6,046 bases of DNA, from the NCBI GenBank assembly GCA_024684065.1, contig JAIKXO010000126.1, forward strand, positions 1 to 6,046, in the 5' to 3' direction. The first letter of the stretch is position 1. Every line of letters starts with the position of its first letter. This DNA is from Lachnospiraceae bacterium. GTDB lineage: Bacteria > Bacillota_A > Clostridia > Lachnospirales > Lachnospiraceae. This document shows, piece by piece, positions 1 through 4,905 of the stretch. The notes below the pieces were generated by a model. It worked only from the letters and a program-made list of their open reading frames with translations. It was not told the origin of the DNA and searched no databases. The position numbers and the translations under genes were made by a program.

Positions 1-110
1 TCCCCCTCTCCACGGACAGCGATATAATTCATGCTCGGTACTGTCACGATACCGGGTTTATTTTTGGGCATGTAAAACTCTTTATACTCTTTCTTGAAAT
101 CAAATGCCAC
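1..110 (-). CDS. GyrI-like small-molecule-binding protein, N-terminal part (runs off window)
   Basis: Only the first 36 codons are visible; the gene leaves the window at base 1. The protein begins MAFDFKKEYKEFYMPKNKPG and continues to the segment IVTVPSMNYIAVRGEG. That opening is typical of stand-alone GyrI-like (SOUL/AraC effector-binding fold) proteins of Firmicutes, which bind hydrophobic or cationic small molecules and are often partnered with regulators. The start is GTG at 110-108, chosen because GAGGAGG lies about 9 bases upstream, and that sequence also ends the preceding VOC relic. An alternative GTG slightly upstream is out of frame. Its place downstream of a WYL regulator and an isochorismatase-like hydrolase suggests a drug- or metabolite-response operon (inference). 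The family call is from recognition of the N-terminus only; the ligand is unknown. Confidence 0.75.
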   Translation of the reverse strand, partial: MAFDFKKEYKEFYMPKNKPGIVTVPSMNYIAVRGEG

Positions 111-116
111 TGCACT

Positions 117-233
117 TTACCTCCTCGCATCCTTCTCTTCAAAGGGCTTATTCCATGAACCGATCACATCCCCGTAAAAGCGAATCATCTTTGCCACATC
201 TTCTACTAATATCCCAAAACCATCTAATCTCAT
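117..233 (-). pseudogene. VOC/glyoxalase-family relic with the middle deleted (38 codons)
   Basis: An intact 38-codon frame follows a GGAGAG ribosome binding site; an in-frame ATG at 239 is the alternative start but sits too close to that site. Residues 1-25 (MRLDGFGILVEDVAKMIRFY, then GDVIG) match the beginning of VOC-superfamily proteins, where the first beta strand and helix lie. Residues 25-34 (GSWNKPFEEK) look like the extreme C-terminus of the same family, where a typical ending is ...NLIEIGSWNKPFE. Full-length members have roughly 120-140 residues, so about 100 central residues, including the metal- and substrate-binding strands, are missing without loss of frame. The simplest reading is an internal deletion with its junction near bases 155-170. 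It cannot fold as a VOC domain and is called a relic, though its ribosome binding site survives and translation may still couple to the GyrI-like gene 7 bases downstream. Confidence 0.65.
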
Positions 234-292
234 AATCATCTCTCCATTCGTTAACGGATGCCGGTTTCAGTAGTCCTTCTTTTCATAAAACC

Positions 293-796
293 TTAGAGTT
301 TTAATGGTAAGAAGTAATCCTTAAGTTTTTTGACCTCACAGCCTTTGCCGGCATAGTAGGCAAACATTTCATCTATTTTTTTCAGATCATAGCTTGTGAC
401 ACAATCATCTATCACATGAACTTTATATCCTGCCTTAGTCATATTAAAGCATGTGGACTTTACGCAGGCTGTGGCATCCGCGCCGGCAACAAAGAACTCA
501 TTTATCCTGTTCATTTTTATAAAATCGGCAAAATCCTCACTTGTAAGCGCATTTGACTTTGTCTTCACAAAGATATTATCGGACACCACCTTAAGCTCAG
601 GAACCAGTTCAGCACCTTTTGTATCCGGCTTAAAGGTTCTTGTCTTTTCGGACAGATTGTAGTGCTTGATATAGATTATATGCATTTCATTTGCCACTGC
701 CCAATCGATTGCCGCATTTACCTGCCCTATGATTGTTTTGTAGTTCTTTGTAATGTCATTCTGAAGGTCTATCACGACCAACGCTTTGTTTTTCAT
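293..796 (-). CDS. Isochorismatase-like cysteine hydrolase
   Basis: This is a 167-residue alpha/beta protein of the isochorismatase-like (cysteine hydrolase) superfamily, which includes nicotinamidases, other amidohydrolases and isochorismatases; substrate cannot be assigned. The expected catalytic triad is visible: Asp10 in VVIDLQND, Lys78 in IFVKTKSNAL and Cys111 in ATACVKST. The preceding VAGADATACV segment matches the conserved turn with a cis-peptide before the nucleophile. Length is normal for a small single-domain member, and no signal peptide is seen, so it is cytoplasmic. The start is taken as the ATG at 796: AGGAG lies 7 bases from it, but only 1 base from the ATG at 802, which would add two residues. 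The gene overlaps the end of the upstream WYL regulator by 41 bases, so the two are almost certainly co-transcribed and probably translationally coupled. No terminator is seen after it, and the operon appears to continue into the VOC relic. Confidence 0.9.
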   Translation of the reverse strand: MKNKALVVIDLQNDITKNYKTIIGQVNAAIDWAVANEMHIIYIKHYNLSEKTRTFKPDTKGAELVPELKVVSDNIFVKTKSNALTSEDFADFIKMNRINEFFVAGADATACVKSTCFNMTKAGYKVHVIDDCVTSYDLKKIDEMFAYYAGKGCEVKKLKDYFLPLKL

Positions 797-1709
797 TTTC
801 ATTCTCCTCGTACCTTTTTACTATTTCAGAGGTGATATGGTAAAGCTTTTCCCTGATCCTCTTCGGTTCCAGTACAGTCACTTTATCCCTGCATGAAAGC
901 ATCCAGGCAAGCAGTCCTTCATCATCAGCATATTCATGTTCAAACAGCAGGTTTCCATCATCCATTTCCGTAAAGGAATCTACGCCATACTCTTCAACGA
1001 GCTGCCATTTCATTGAAGGTTCAAAAATTGCCTTCACCCTGTCTTTTGCAGGAAAGACATTTTTGTTTGACAGATCCGGCATCGGAACTTCACGATTTCC
1101 CTCATAGGACGCTGCATGAGTGATATTATCCATCCGGTTCAGCTTAAACAGCCTGAAATCTTTCCTCAAAAGGCAATAGCCGTAAACATACCAGCTTGTC
1201 CATTTGAAGATCAGATAATAAGGCTCTATTTCCCTTTCCTTATCACCACTTGGGGAATAATACCTGAACCTGATTTTCTTCTTTAACCCGATCGCATCCT
1301 GTATAGTCTCAATCTTCGGAGCCAGCGATTCCCGATACCATGATGACAGATCGATCAAAATGGAATCCCTTCCGGTGATAAACTCAGAGGATCCCGCCTG
1401 TATCTTCTCCATAAGCTGACCGTAATAACTGCTTCCGCTCACGCTGTCCAGACTCCGAAGCCCGGCAAGGATCATCTGCATATCCTTTGATGTCAGAATT
1501 GTCCTGTCCATCCGGTACCCGTCCATAATGCTGATACCGCCGCCGGTTCCCTGCGCTGTTCTTATGGGAATACCCGCCTTGCACAGATCTTCAACATCCC
1601 GGTTTATCGTCCTGCGGGACACCTCGAACTTTTCTGCCAGTTCGGGAGCCGTTGTCTTTTCTTCCTGCAGTAAGATTGACAATATCCCGATCAGCCTGTC
1701 TATCTTCAT
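756..1709 (-). CDS. YafY-type HTH-WYL domain transcriptional regulator
   Basis: A 317-residue DNA-binding regulator. Residues 1-60 form a DeoR-like winged helix-turn-helix (TAPELAEKFEVSRRTINRDV at 20-39 is the helix pair; the wing contains GTGGGI at 54-59). A linker follows, then a WYL ligand-sensing domain at about 138-215 with the signature WYV at 173-175 in place of WYL, flanked by IEPYYLIFKW and FKLNRM, both hallmarks of the fold. The C-terminal extension (about 220-300) is of the WCX type. WYL regulators of this kind bind a small effector or nucleic-acid ligand and often control adjacent genes, here the hydrolase operon. The ATG at 1709 is preceded by GGGAGG at a slightly long 12-base spacing. 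The last 16 or so residues (from EENENE) are read out of frame across the hydrolase start and probably are not part of the conserved domain. A palindrome in its promoter suggests autoregulation. Confidence 0.93.
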   Translation of the reverse strand: MKIDRLIGILSILLQEEKTTAPELAEKFEVSRRTINRDVEDLCKAGIPIRTAQGTGGGISIMDGYRMDRTILTSKDMQMILAGLRSLDSVSGSSYYGQLMEKIQAGSSEFITGRDSILIDLSSWYRESLAPKIETIQDAIGLKKKIRFRYYSPSGDKEREIEPYYLIFKWTSWYVYGYCLLRKDFRLFKLNRMDNITHAASYEGNREVPMPDLSNKNVFPAKDRVKAIFEPSMKWQLVEEYGVDSFTEMDDGNLLFEHEYADDEGLLAWMLSCRDKVTVLEPKRIREKLYHITSEIVKRYEENENEKQSVGRDRPSE

Positions 1710-1744
1710 TCCCGGGGAACACCTCCCTCACACACTCCGCACAT

Positions 1745-1780
1745 ATCATAGCAAAGATAACACGACAACTGTATGTCATG
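1745..1780 (-). promoter_or_regulatory. Extended -10 promoter of the WYL-hydrolase operon with overlapping palindromic operator
   Basis: On the minus strand TGCTATGAT gives an extended -10 element (TATGAT at 1750-1745, TG one base upstream). No good -35 hexamer lies 16-18 bases upstream; that position is occupied by an imperfect palindrome, GACA-N6-TGTC (1764-1777), with outer CA/TG matches at 1761-1762 and 1779-1780. A start site near 1738 would leave a leader of about 30 bases before the ATG at 1709. A weak -35 covered by a dyad is the usual arrangement for a self-regulated promoter, and the WYL protein is the obvious candidate binder. Element positions are seen in the sequence; regulator identity is inferred. 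Confidence 0.55.
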
Positions 1781-1805
1781 TTTATTATATCCGTAAAACT
1801 TTTTC

Positions 1806-1852
1806 CTGTAAACGAGCCTGTAAACGAGCCCTGTAAACGAGCTGTAAACGAA
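1806..1852. repeat. Four tandem ~12-bp direct repeats (CTGTAAACGAG)
   Basis: The 11-base unit CTGTAAACGAG occurs at 1806-1816, 1818-1828 and 1831-1841 exactly, and at 1842-1852 with one final mismatch (CTGTAAACGAA). Unit starts are 12, 13 and 11 bases apart. A degenerate copy may precede the array at about 1791-1800 (CCGTAAAACT). The array sits between the 3' end of the GNAT gene and the WYL promoter, about 25-75 bases upstream of its palindrome. It could be a slippage-generated satellite, a cluster of protein binding sites, or a fragment of a dispersed repeat. The units are too short and too closely packed for CRISPR. A minus-strand frame through it reads SFTG-like repeats but continues through the promoter and is not believed to be coding. 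Confidence 0.9.
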
Positions 1853-1898
1853 TGCCGCACACGAATGAATACCCTTAAATATATTTTGGGATTTTAAA

Positions 1899-2414
1899 TT
1901 AAACTAAATTGATCATATATACATCCGCTTTTTCGCCTTCAAAGGTAAAGCTTCTCTCATACTTCCCGCCGTTTTTCGTTATTGTCTTTATGGACGCTTC
2001 ATTTGAACGTTCTACCGAGAGTTGAAGTTTATCCATTCCTATTTGACGGGCCCGTTCCAGAATAAGACCCAGCATTTCAGTCGCATACCCTTTCCGACGT
2101 TGCGATGGCCTCACGCTGTAACCGGTGTTCCCGAAATCTTTAAGAAAATCATTTAACTCATGTCGAAGATCAATGATCCCGATGATACTGTCATTTTCAT
2201 CAAATGCAAAGAATGTGTCTGTAACTACCCATGACGGGTTTACTGTATCATGTGAACTATTATTTGTTACAGATGTAAGCCACTCATCATATGAGTACAT
2301 CTGATCCAAGAGTTCACTTCCGTTTATCGTTGTCTCTCCTTTTTCGATAAACTCCTGCTTAAAGGCAGCCGCCTTTGACTCATATTCTTTGACCGGTCTT
2401 TTAAGTGTTATCAT
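1899..2414 (-). CDS. GNAT-family N-acetyltransferase
   Basis: A 171-residue cytoplasmic acetyltransferase of the GNAT superfamily, transferring acetyl from acetyl-CoA to an unknown amine. Acetyl-CoA-binding motif A is clear: strand GYSVRPSQ at 98-105 followed by R106-R107-K108-G109-Y110-A111 (the R/QxxGxG/A loop) and helix TEMLGLILERAR. Motif B-like SVERSNEASIKTITKNGG (133-150) closes the fold. The conserved N-terminal segment around GETTINGSELLDQ (26-38) and the central strands with TDTFFAFDEND...GIIDLRH (65-85) are typical of a Firmicutes subgroup of about 170-175 residues, so the protein is full length. The ATG overlaps the TetR stop as ATGA, with AGGAGG six to seven bases upstream inside the TetR coding end, so translation is coupled. 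It is probably controlled by that repressor, which suggests acetylation of a toxic amine or antibiotic-like compound; this is inference. Confidence 0.9.
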   Translation of the reverse strand: MITLKRPVKEYESKAAAFKQEFIEKGETTINGSELLDQMYSYDEWLTSVTNNSSHDTVNPSWVVTDTFFAFDENDSIIGIIDLRHELNDFLKDFGNTGYSVRPSQRRKGYATEMLGLILERARQIGMDKLQLSVERSNEASIKTITKNGGKYERSFTFEGEKADVYMINLV

Positions 2415-2986
2415 TTCTGCCCTCCTGTCAGCTGCTTTCTGATGTGATCGGTAACGGAACGGATCGTCTTAGGTTTCATTGGTATTATCCTGCTCCACAT
2501 TCGAATACCTTGATAGGAATACAGGATCACACCTACGATCTCGCCAACATTTACATCCTGAAATTCTCCGCGCTTTACCCCATATCGAATAAGATTTTTC
2601 CATTTCTCTTCCGCATTTCGGCTAAGCCGCTCCATAACATCGGTATTCACCGTTTCAGCATACTCAAATAATGCAATACTGAGTGAATCTTCGGGATGAT
2701 TCATTTCTTCTTCCATATCGGCCAATGCCCTTTCCAAAATTTTCACGGCAGAAGTACCTCCTTGGATCTCTGTCTGAAAATCCATTGCACTGTTTTCCGT
2801 TACCTTTTCAAGGACAGCCTCGAACAGTTTATCCGTGCCCGAAAAATGACTGTACAATCCTCCCCGGCTCATGCCCGTGATCTCACATACATCTTTCATC
2901 GTCACCTGCTTAAAGCCTTTATCCGCAAAAAGCGCACGGGAGGCATCAATGATTGATTCTCTGGTTCTCTCTCTCTTCGTAGCCAT
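2411..2986 (-). CDS. TetR/AcrR-family transcriptional regulator
   Basis: A 191-residue repressor. The N-terminal DNA-binding domain occupies about residues 5-55, starting RERTRESIIDASRALFADKG; the helix-turn-helix is VTMKDVCEITGMSRGGLYSH at 28-47, followed by the usual F-x-x-T/K-D-KLFEAV motif. The C-terminal half is the all-helical ligand-binding and dimerisation region and is too divergent to predict an inducer. The start is the ATG at 2986, preceded by GGGAGG six bases away. The same frame stays open upstream to an ATG at 3061, but that 25-codon extension would translate straight through the promoter and operators and is rejected. It is transcribed with the acetyltransferase that follows with a 4-base overlap. 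Two copies of one palindrome in its promoter indicate autorepression, relieved when the effector binds, so the acetyltransferase would rise with the inducer. Confidence 0.93.
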   Translation of the reverse strand: MATKRERTRESIIDASRALFADKGFKQVTMKDVCEITGMSRGGLYSHFSGTDKLFEAVLEKVTENSAMDFQTEIQGGTSAVKILERALADMEEEMNHPEDSLSIALFEYAETVNTDVMERLSRNAEEKWKNLIRYGVKRGEFQDVNVGEIVGVILYSYQGIRMWSRIIPMKPKTIRSVTDHIRKQLTGGQK

Positions 2987-3005
2987 TATTAACCTCCCTT
3001 CATTT

Positions 3006-3021
3006 TCGACATTAGTGTCGA
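3006..3021. promoter_or_regulatory. TetR operator 2 (at the transcription start)
   Basis: TCGACATTAGTGTCGA has perfect 6-bp arms TCGACA/TGTCGA around a 4-base centre. It covers the predicted transcription start, 25 bp centre-to-centre from operator 1. Recurrence of the same half-site with the same 4-base gap at two functional positions supports a real operator pair. Confidence 0.75.
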
Positions 3022-3026
3022 TTATT

Positions 3027-3055
3027 ATTTTAGACACCGGTGTCGATTTTGTCAA
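3027..3055 (-). promoter_or_regulatory. Near-consensus sigma-70/SigA promoter of the tetR-GNAT operon
   Basis: On the minus strand a perfect TTGACA -35 (3055-3050) is separated by exactly 17 bases from TAAAAT -10 (3032-3027, one mismatch to consensus). Transcription should begin near 3020, giving a leader of about 34 bases to the ATG at 2986. Such a strong unassisted promoter fits control purely by repression, matching the operators inside and just downstream of it. Confidence 0.85.
3031..3046. promoter_or_regulatory. TetR operator 1 (between -35 and -10)
   Basis: TAGACACCGGTGTCGA contains the perfect 12-bp palindrome GACACCGGTGTC (3033-3044). It fills the promoter spacer, so a bound repressor would block RNA polymerase directly. 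It shares the half-site TCGACA/TGTCGA with operator 2, with one arm ending TGTCTA on the minus strand. The binder is inferred to be the TetR protein encoded immediately downstream. Confidence 0.75.
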
Positions 3056-3072
3056 CTTCATGTTTTATAAAG

Positions 3073-3107
3073 AGAGCTGCAGATGCTTTTTTTGCATCTG
3101 CAGCTCT
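3073..3107 (-). terminator. Strong hairpin terminator after the HTH-Dfx gene / AlkD relic
   Basis: A perfect 14-bp stem, AGAGCTGCAGATGC (3073-3086) with its complement (3094-3107), encloses a 7-base homopolymer loop (T on plus, A on minus). It lies 19 bases after the stop of the AlkD relic and just before the tetR promoter, separating the two units. The minus-strand tail CTTTATAAAA is only moderately U-rich, so efficiency is uncertain, but position and stem perfection make a terminator the best call. Confidence 0.75.
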
Positions 3108-3125
3108 TGCTTTCTGCCCTGTAAA

Positions 3126-3266
3126 CTAAGACAGTTCCTCAAGAAAATCCCTATAATTTCCGGCTTTCATAATATCCTTTGCCATAGCCTTAAGCTCCGG
3201 AGTCCTGACTTCGATGATCGGCTCGAGACCTACGGTCGGGATTATCTTTATCTGCATATCCCGAGA
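3126..3266 (-). pseudogene. Relic of an AlkD-like DNA alkylation repair gene (N-terminal part only)
   Basis: In a frame different from the overlapping regulator, the minus strand reads MQIKIIPTVGLEPIIEVRTP (codons 3257-3198), then ELKAMAKDIMKAGNYRDFLEELS and a TAG stop at 3128-3126. This resembles the N-terminus of AlkD-type DNA glycosylases (DNA alkylation repair family, HEAT-like repeats), whose usual pattern is roughly K-x-IPT-x-x-x-x-IIGVRTPELR-K-x-AKE-x-x-x-x-Y-x-x-FL-x-x-LPH. Full proteins have about 210-240 residues and excise alkylated bases; here only some 45 are left and everything after the first repeat is gone, replaced by a stop and the terminator. No catalytic region remains. 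The upstream start region is also lost: the regulator's reading frame enters at 3266 and ends inside it at 3190. The family call is by recognition of a short stretch, so it is moderate. Confidence 0.55.
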
Positions 3267-3942
3267 CACCCCCTCCAAACAGCATATCCGCCGCCTTTTC
3301 CAGTTCCATTCTTTCCGGTGAATCATCATATCCGCTTTCCTTATCATCAATGCCCTTTACCGGATCGATCGAGAACAGGCCATCCCGATTACAGTAAAAG
3401 AAGATCCTTCTGACTCCCCTGATCTTAAACCTTGCTTCAGCATTCCCCTCCGGATACAGCTTCACCATCTGCATATCATCAGATGAAGCCGCTGCCACAA
3501 ATGAAATATAATGCTCCTTCGTCATGCCATGGTCGATCCGCACATAGTACTCATCCTCAACACGCTCGATAAAGATCATGTGTCGCTCATCCGAAGGCTC
3601 TGCCTCTAAGGGAATAAGCTGAATGCCGTGACAATGGATAGCTGCTTCGCCCATGCTGTGTATCACATTACCGCAGGCCGGACAGACATAGAATTTCGAC
3701 CGCAGCATATTTGCGGATACGTTCTCATTATGAATGGTATTGCCCGATATCAGCTCCGTCACTGAAATCTTAAATGCCTCAGCTATAGGCTCCAACAGAG
3801 TAATATCCGGAAGGCCTCTTGAATTTTCCCATTTCGAGACGCTTTTATCACTCACTCCCAGCTTTTCCGCGAGCTCACGCTGCGTCATTTTGTTCTTTTC
3901 CCGCAGTTCCTTAATAACTGCGCCTGTAACATATTGGTTCAT
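3190..3942 (-). CDS. XRE-type HTH regulator fused to a desulfoferrodoxin/superoxide-reductase-like domain
   Basis: A 250-residue protein. Residues 8-65 are a Cro/C1-type HTH (MTQRELAEKLGVSDKSVSKW at 19-38, then GLPDITLLEPIAEAF). From about 83 to 191 it resembles desulfoferrodoxin. FYVCPACGNVI (C87, C90) and HCHG (103-106) correspond to the rubredoxin-like centre I, with a His next to one Cys. ERH (119-121), DHGMTKEHYISF (H138, H144) and YCNRDGL (C184) correspond to the superoxide reductase iron site, normally EKH, HPMxxKHYI and CNxHG. The spacings H138-H144 (6) and C184-187 (3) equal those of superoxide reductase. Position 187 is Asp rather than the expected His. Family members normally end near GLF, so residues about 194-250 are an unusual tail, its last 25 codons reading out of frame through the AlkD relic. 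The start at 3942 has GAGGAG 9 bases upstream; an ATG at 3981 lacks support. A redox- or metal-sensing role is inferred. Confidence 0.85.
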   Translation of the reverse strand: MNQYVTGAVIKELREKNKMTQRELAEKLGVSDKSVSKWENSRGLPDITLLEPIAEAFKISVTELISGNTIHNENVSANMLRSKFYVCPACGNVIHSMGEAAIHCHGIQLIPLEAEPSDERHMIFIERVEDEYYVRIDHGMTKEHYISFVAAASSDDMQMVKLYPEGNAEARFKIRGVRRIFFYCNRDGLFSIDPVKGIDDKESGYDDSPERMELEKAADMLFGGGVSGYADKDNPDRRSRADHRSQDSGA

Positions 3943-3987
3943 ATCCGTTCTCTCCTCTTTCCATTGATATCGCCCCCTCATTCACAG

Positions 3988-4009
3988 ATTGTAGATCAGT
4001 TTTTCTGAT
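3988..4009 (-). promoter_or_regulatory. Possible promoter and inverted repeat upstream of the HTH-Dfx gene
   Basis: On the minus strand TACAAT (3993-3988) is a good -10 match about 45 bases before the ATG at 3942. No -35 resembling TTGACA stands 16-18 bases upstream. Instead the spacer contains ATCAG-N5-CTGAT (3995-4009), a short inverted repeat in the position expected for a regulator site. The repeat has no U-tract after it on the minus strand, so it is unlikely to terminate the HD gene. Weak evidence from short motifs. Confidence 0.3.
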
Positions 4010-4038
4010 AGCGGTACCTACGGAAAGTAGAGCTAATC

Positions 4039-4887
4039 TTATTTGGAATAAGCTGCAGGAGGAATCCTATATCCTTCAGCCTGATTGATTTTATGCGCAG
4101 TAATAATTGTGTAACTTTTTGCATTTATGGTGATTTCGCATCCGCCGGAGGTGACATACCAGTTTTTACCCTGCCGAACAATATCTGCGCTCTCATTCAT
4201 AATGATTTCCCGGCACCGCAAAACCTCATCCTCATTGCCAAGGCCAAGGTTATTTTTTATCCTTTCCGCCCCCATATCCGTCGTATGCAATTTGTCCAGA
4301 TTATCAAGCAGGACCCGGACATCCGTTTTCTCAGAATCTATTTTTGCAAGAGTATCGTTCAGTATTTCATTCCTAAGATCTGTCAGCCAGCCGGAAAAAG
4401 CAACCGTGTCAAATGCATATGTTTTGTTAAGTTCATACTCATTCTCTGCCCAGGTATCAAGCGGTGCCTCATTGTGCTGTATAAGCGCTTCGAGTTTATC
4501 AAGAGCCTTATATAACTTGGCTTCAGCAGTTTCCTGTGAATCCATTTCTTTATACAGTGCTTTCAGATCATCCGATACCTCCCGCGGAAGGGTATCAACC
4601 CATTCATAAAGCAAAGAATCTTCGGTGACCCTGTCAGAATCTGTTTTATTAAAGGTCGGGATATCTCCGGTAAAACATTCTCCCAGATCATGAACAAGGC
4701 ACATACTGACAACTCTATTGGTATCTATATCAGGAAACTCATTTCTTAAGAGCAGCGCCATAAGCGAAACTCTCCAGCTGTGCTCTGCTACACTTTCAAC
4801 TCTTCTTTTACTGGTAGTACAGTGACGAGAAGTATCCTTCAATCGTTCAGCAATATGAAGTATATTTAAATATTCCCTTGAATTCAT
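4039..4887 (-). CDS. HD-domain phosphohydrolase (YfbR/HDDC2-like) fused to DUF3781
   Basis: A 282-residue, two-domain protein. Residues 1 to about 185 are an HD domain of the YfbR/HDDC2 5'-nucleotidase type, metal-dependent enzymes that dephosphorylate nucleotides. The expected metal and catalytic residues are all present: H36 in ESVAEHSWR, H66-D67 in CLVHDLGE with E70, D75 in TGDIPTF, and D130 in YKALDKLEAL. Residues about 188-268 match DUF3781, a small domain of unknown function: LHTTDMGAERIKNNLGL, then RQGKNWYV, then the strand pair ending SYTIITAHK. DUF3781 is, to my knowledge, usually encoded as a separate small protein, so the fusion hints at a functional link. The start is uncertain: ATG at 4887 has GAGAG five bases upstream, whereas ATG at 4899 has AGAGG directly touching it and would add four residues. 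The gene follows the SAP-like gene with a gap of only 6-18 bases, forming one transcription unit. Confidence 0.87.
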   Translation of the reverse strand: MNSREYLNILHIAERLKDTSRHCTTSKRRVESVAEHSWRVSLMALLLRNEFPDIDTNRVVSMCLVHDLGECFTGDIPTFNKTDSDRVTEDSLLYEWVDTLPREVSDDLKALYKEMDSQETAEAKLYKALDKLEALIQHNEAPLDTWAENEYELNKTYAFDTVAFSGWLTDLRNEILNDTLAKIDSEKTDVRVLLDNLDKLHTTDMGAERIKNNLGLGNEDEVLRCREIIMNESADIVRQGKNWYVTSGGCEITINAKSYTIITAHKINQAEGYRIPPAAYSK

Positions 4888-4905
4888 ATGCACTCTCATC
4901 CTCTT

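Noticed and set aside
252..287. Short minus-strand frame MKRRTTETGIR between the hydrolase and the VOC relic
   Set aside because: Eleven codons with no clear ribosome binding site; chance is sufficient.
1806..1852. CRISPR array
   Set aside because: Units are 11 bases with almost no spacer, and no cas gene is nearby.
1591..1860. Minus-strand 89-codon frame with SFTG repeats
   Set aside because: It runs through the tandem repeats, the WYL promoter and the WYL start; the repeated residues simply reflect the 12-base DNA repeats.
1872..1890. CCC/GGG-flanked A/T-rich dyad after the GNAT gene as its terminator
   Set aside because: Three G-C pairs around an AT-rich core with a bulge and no U-tract on the minus strand; too weak to call.
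2987..3061. 25-residue N-terminal extension of the TetR protein from an ATG at 3061
   Set aside because: It would translate through the TTGACA/TAAAAT promoter and both operators, and the ATG at 2986 has an excellent ribosome binding site.
2871..3413. Plus-strand frame of 180 codons opposite tetR and the AlkD relic
   Set aside because: It crosses the tetR promoter and the terminator and has no recognisable domain.
4093..4609. Long plus-strand open frames opposite the HD gene
   Set aside because: The minus-strand HD-DUF3781 frame has full domain matches; the plus-strand frames lack ribosome binding sites and recognisable motifs.
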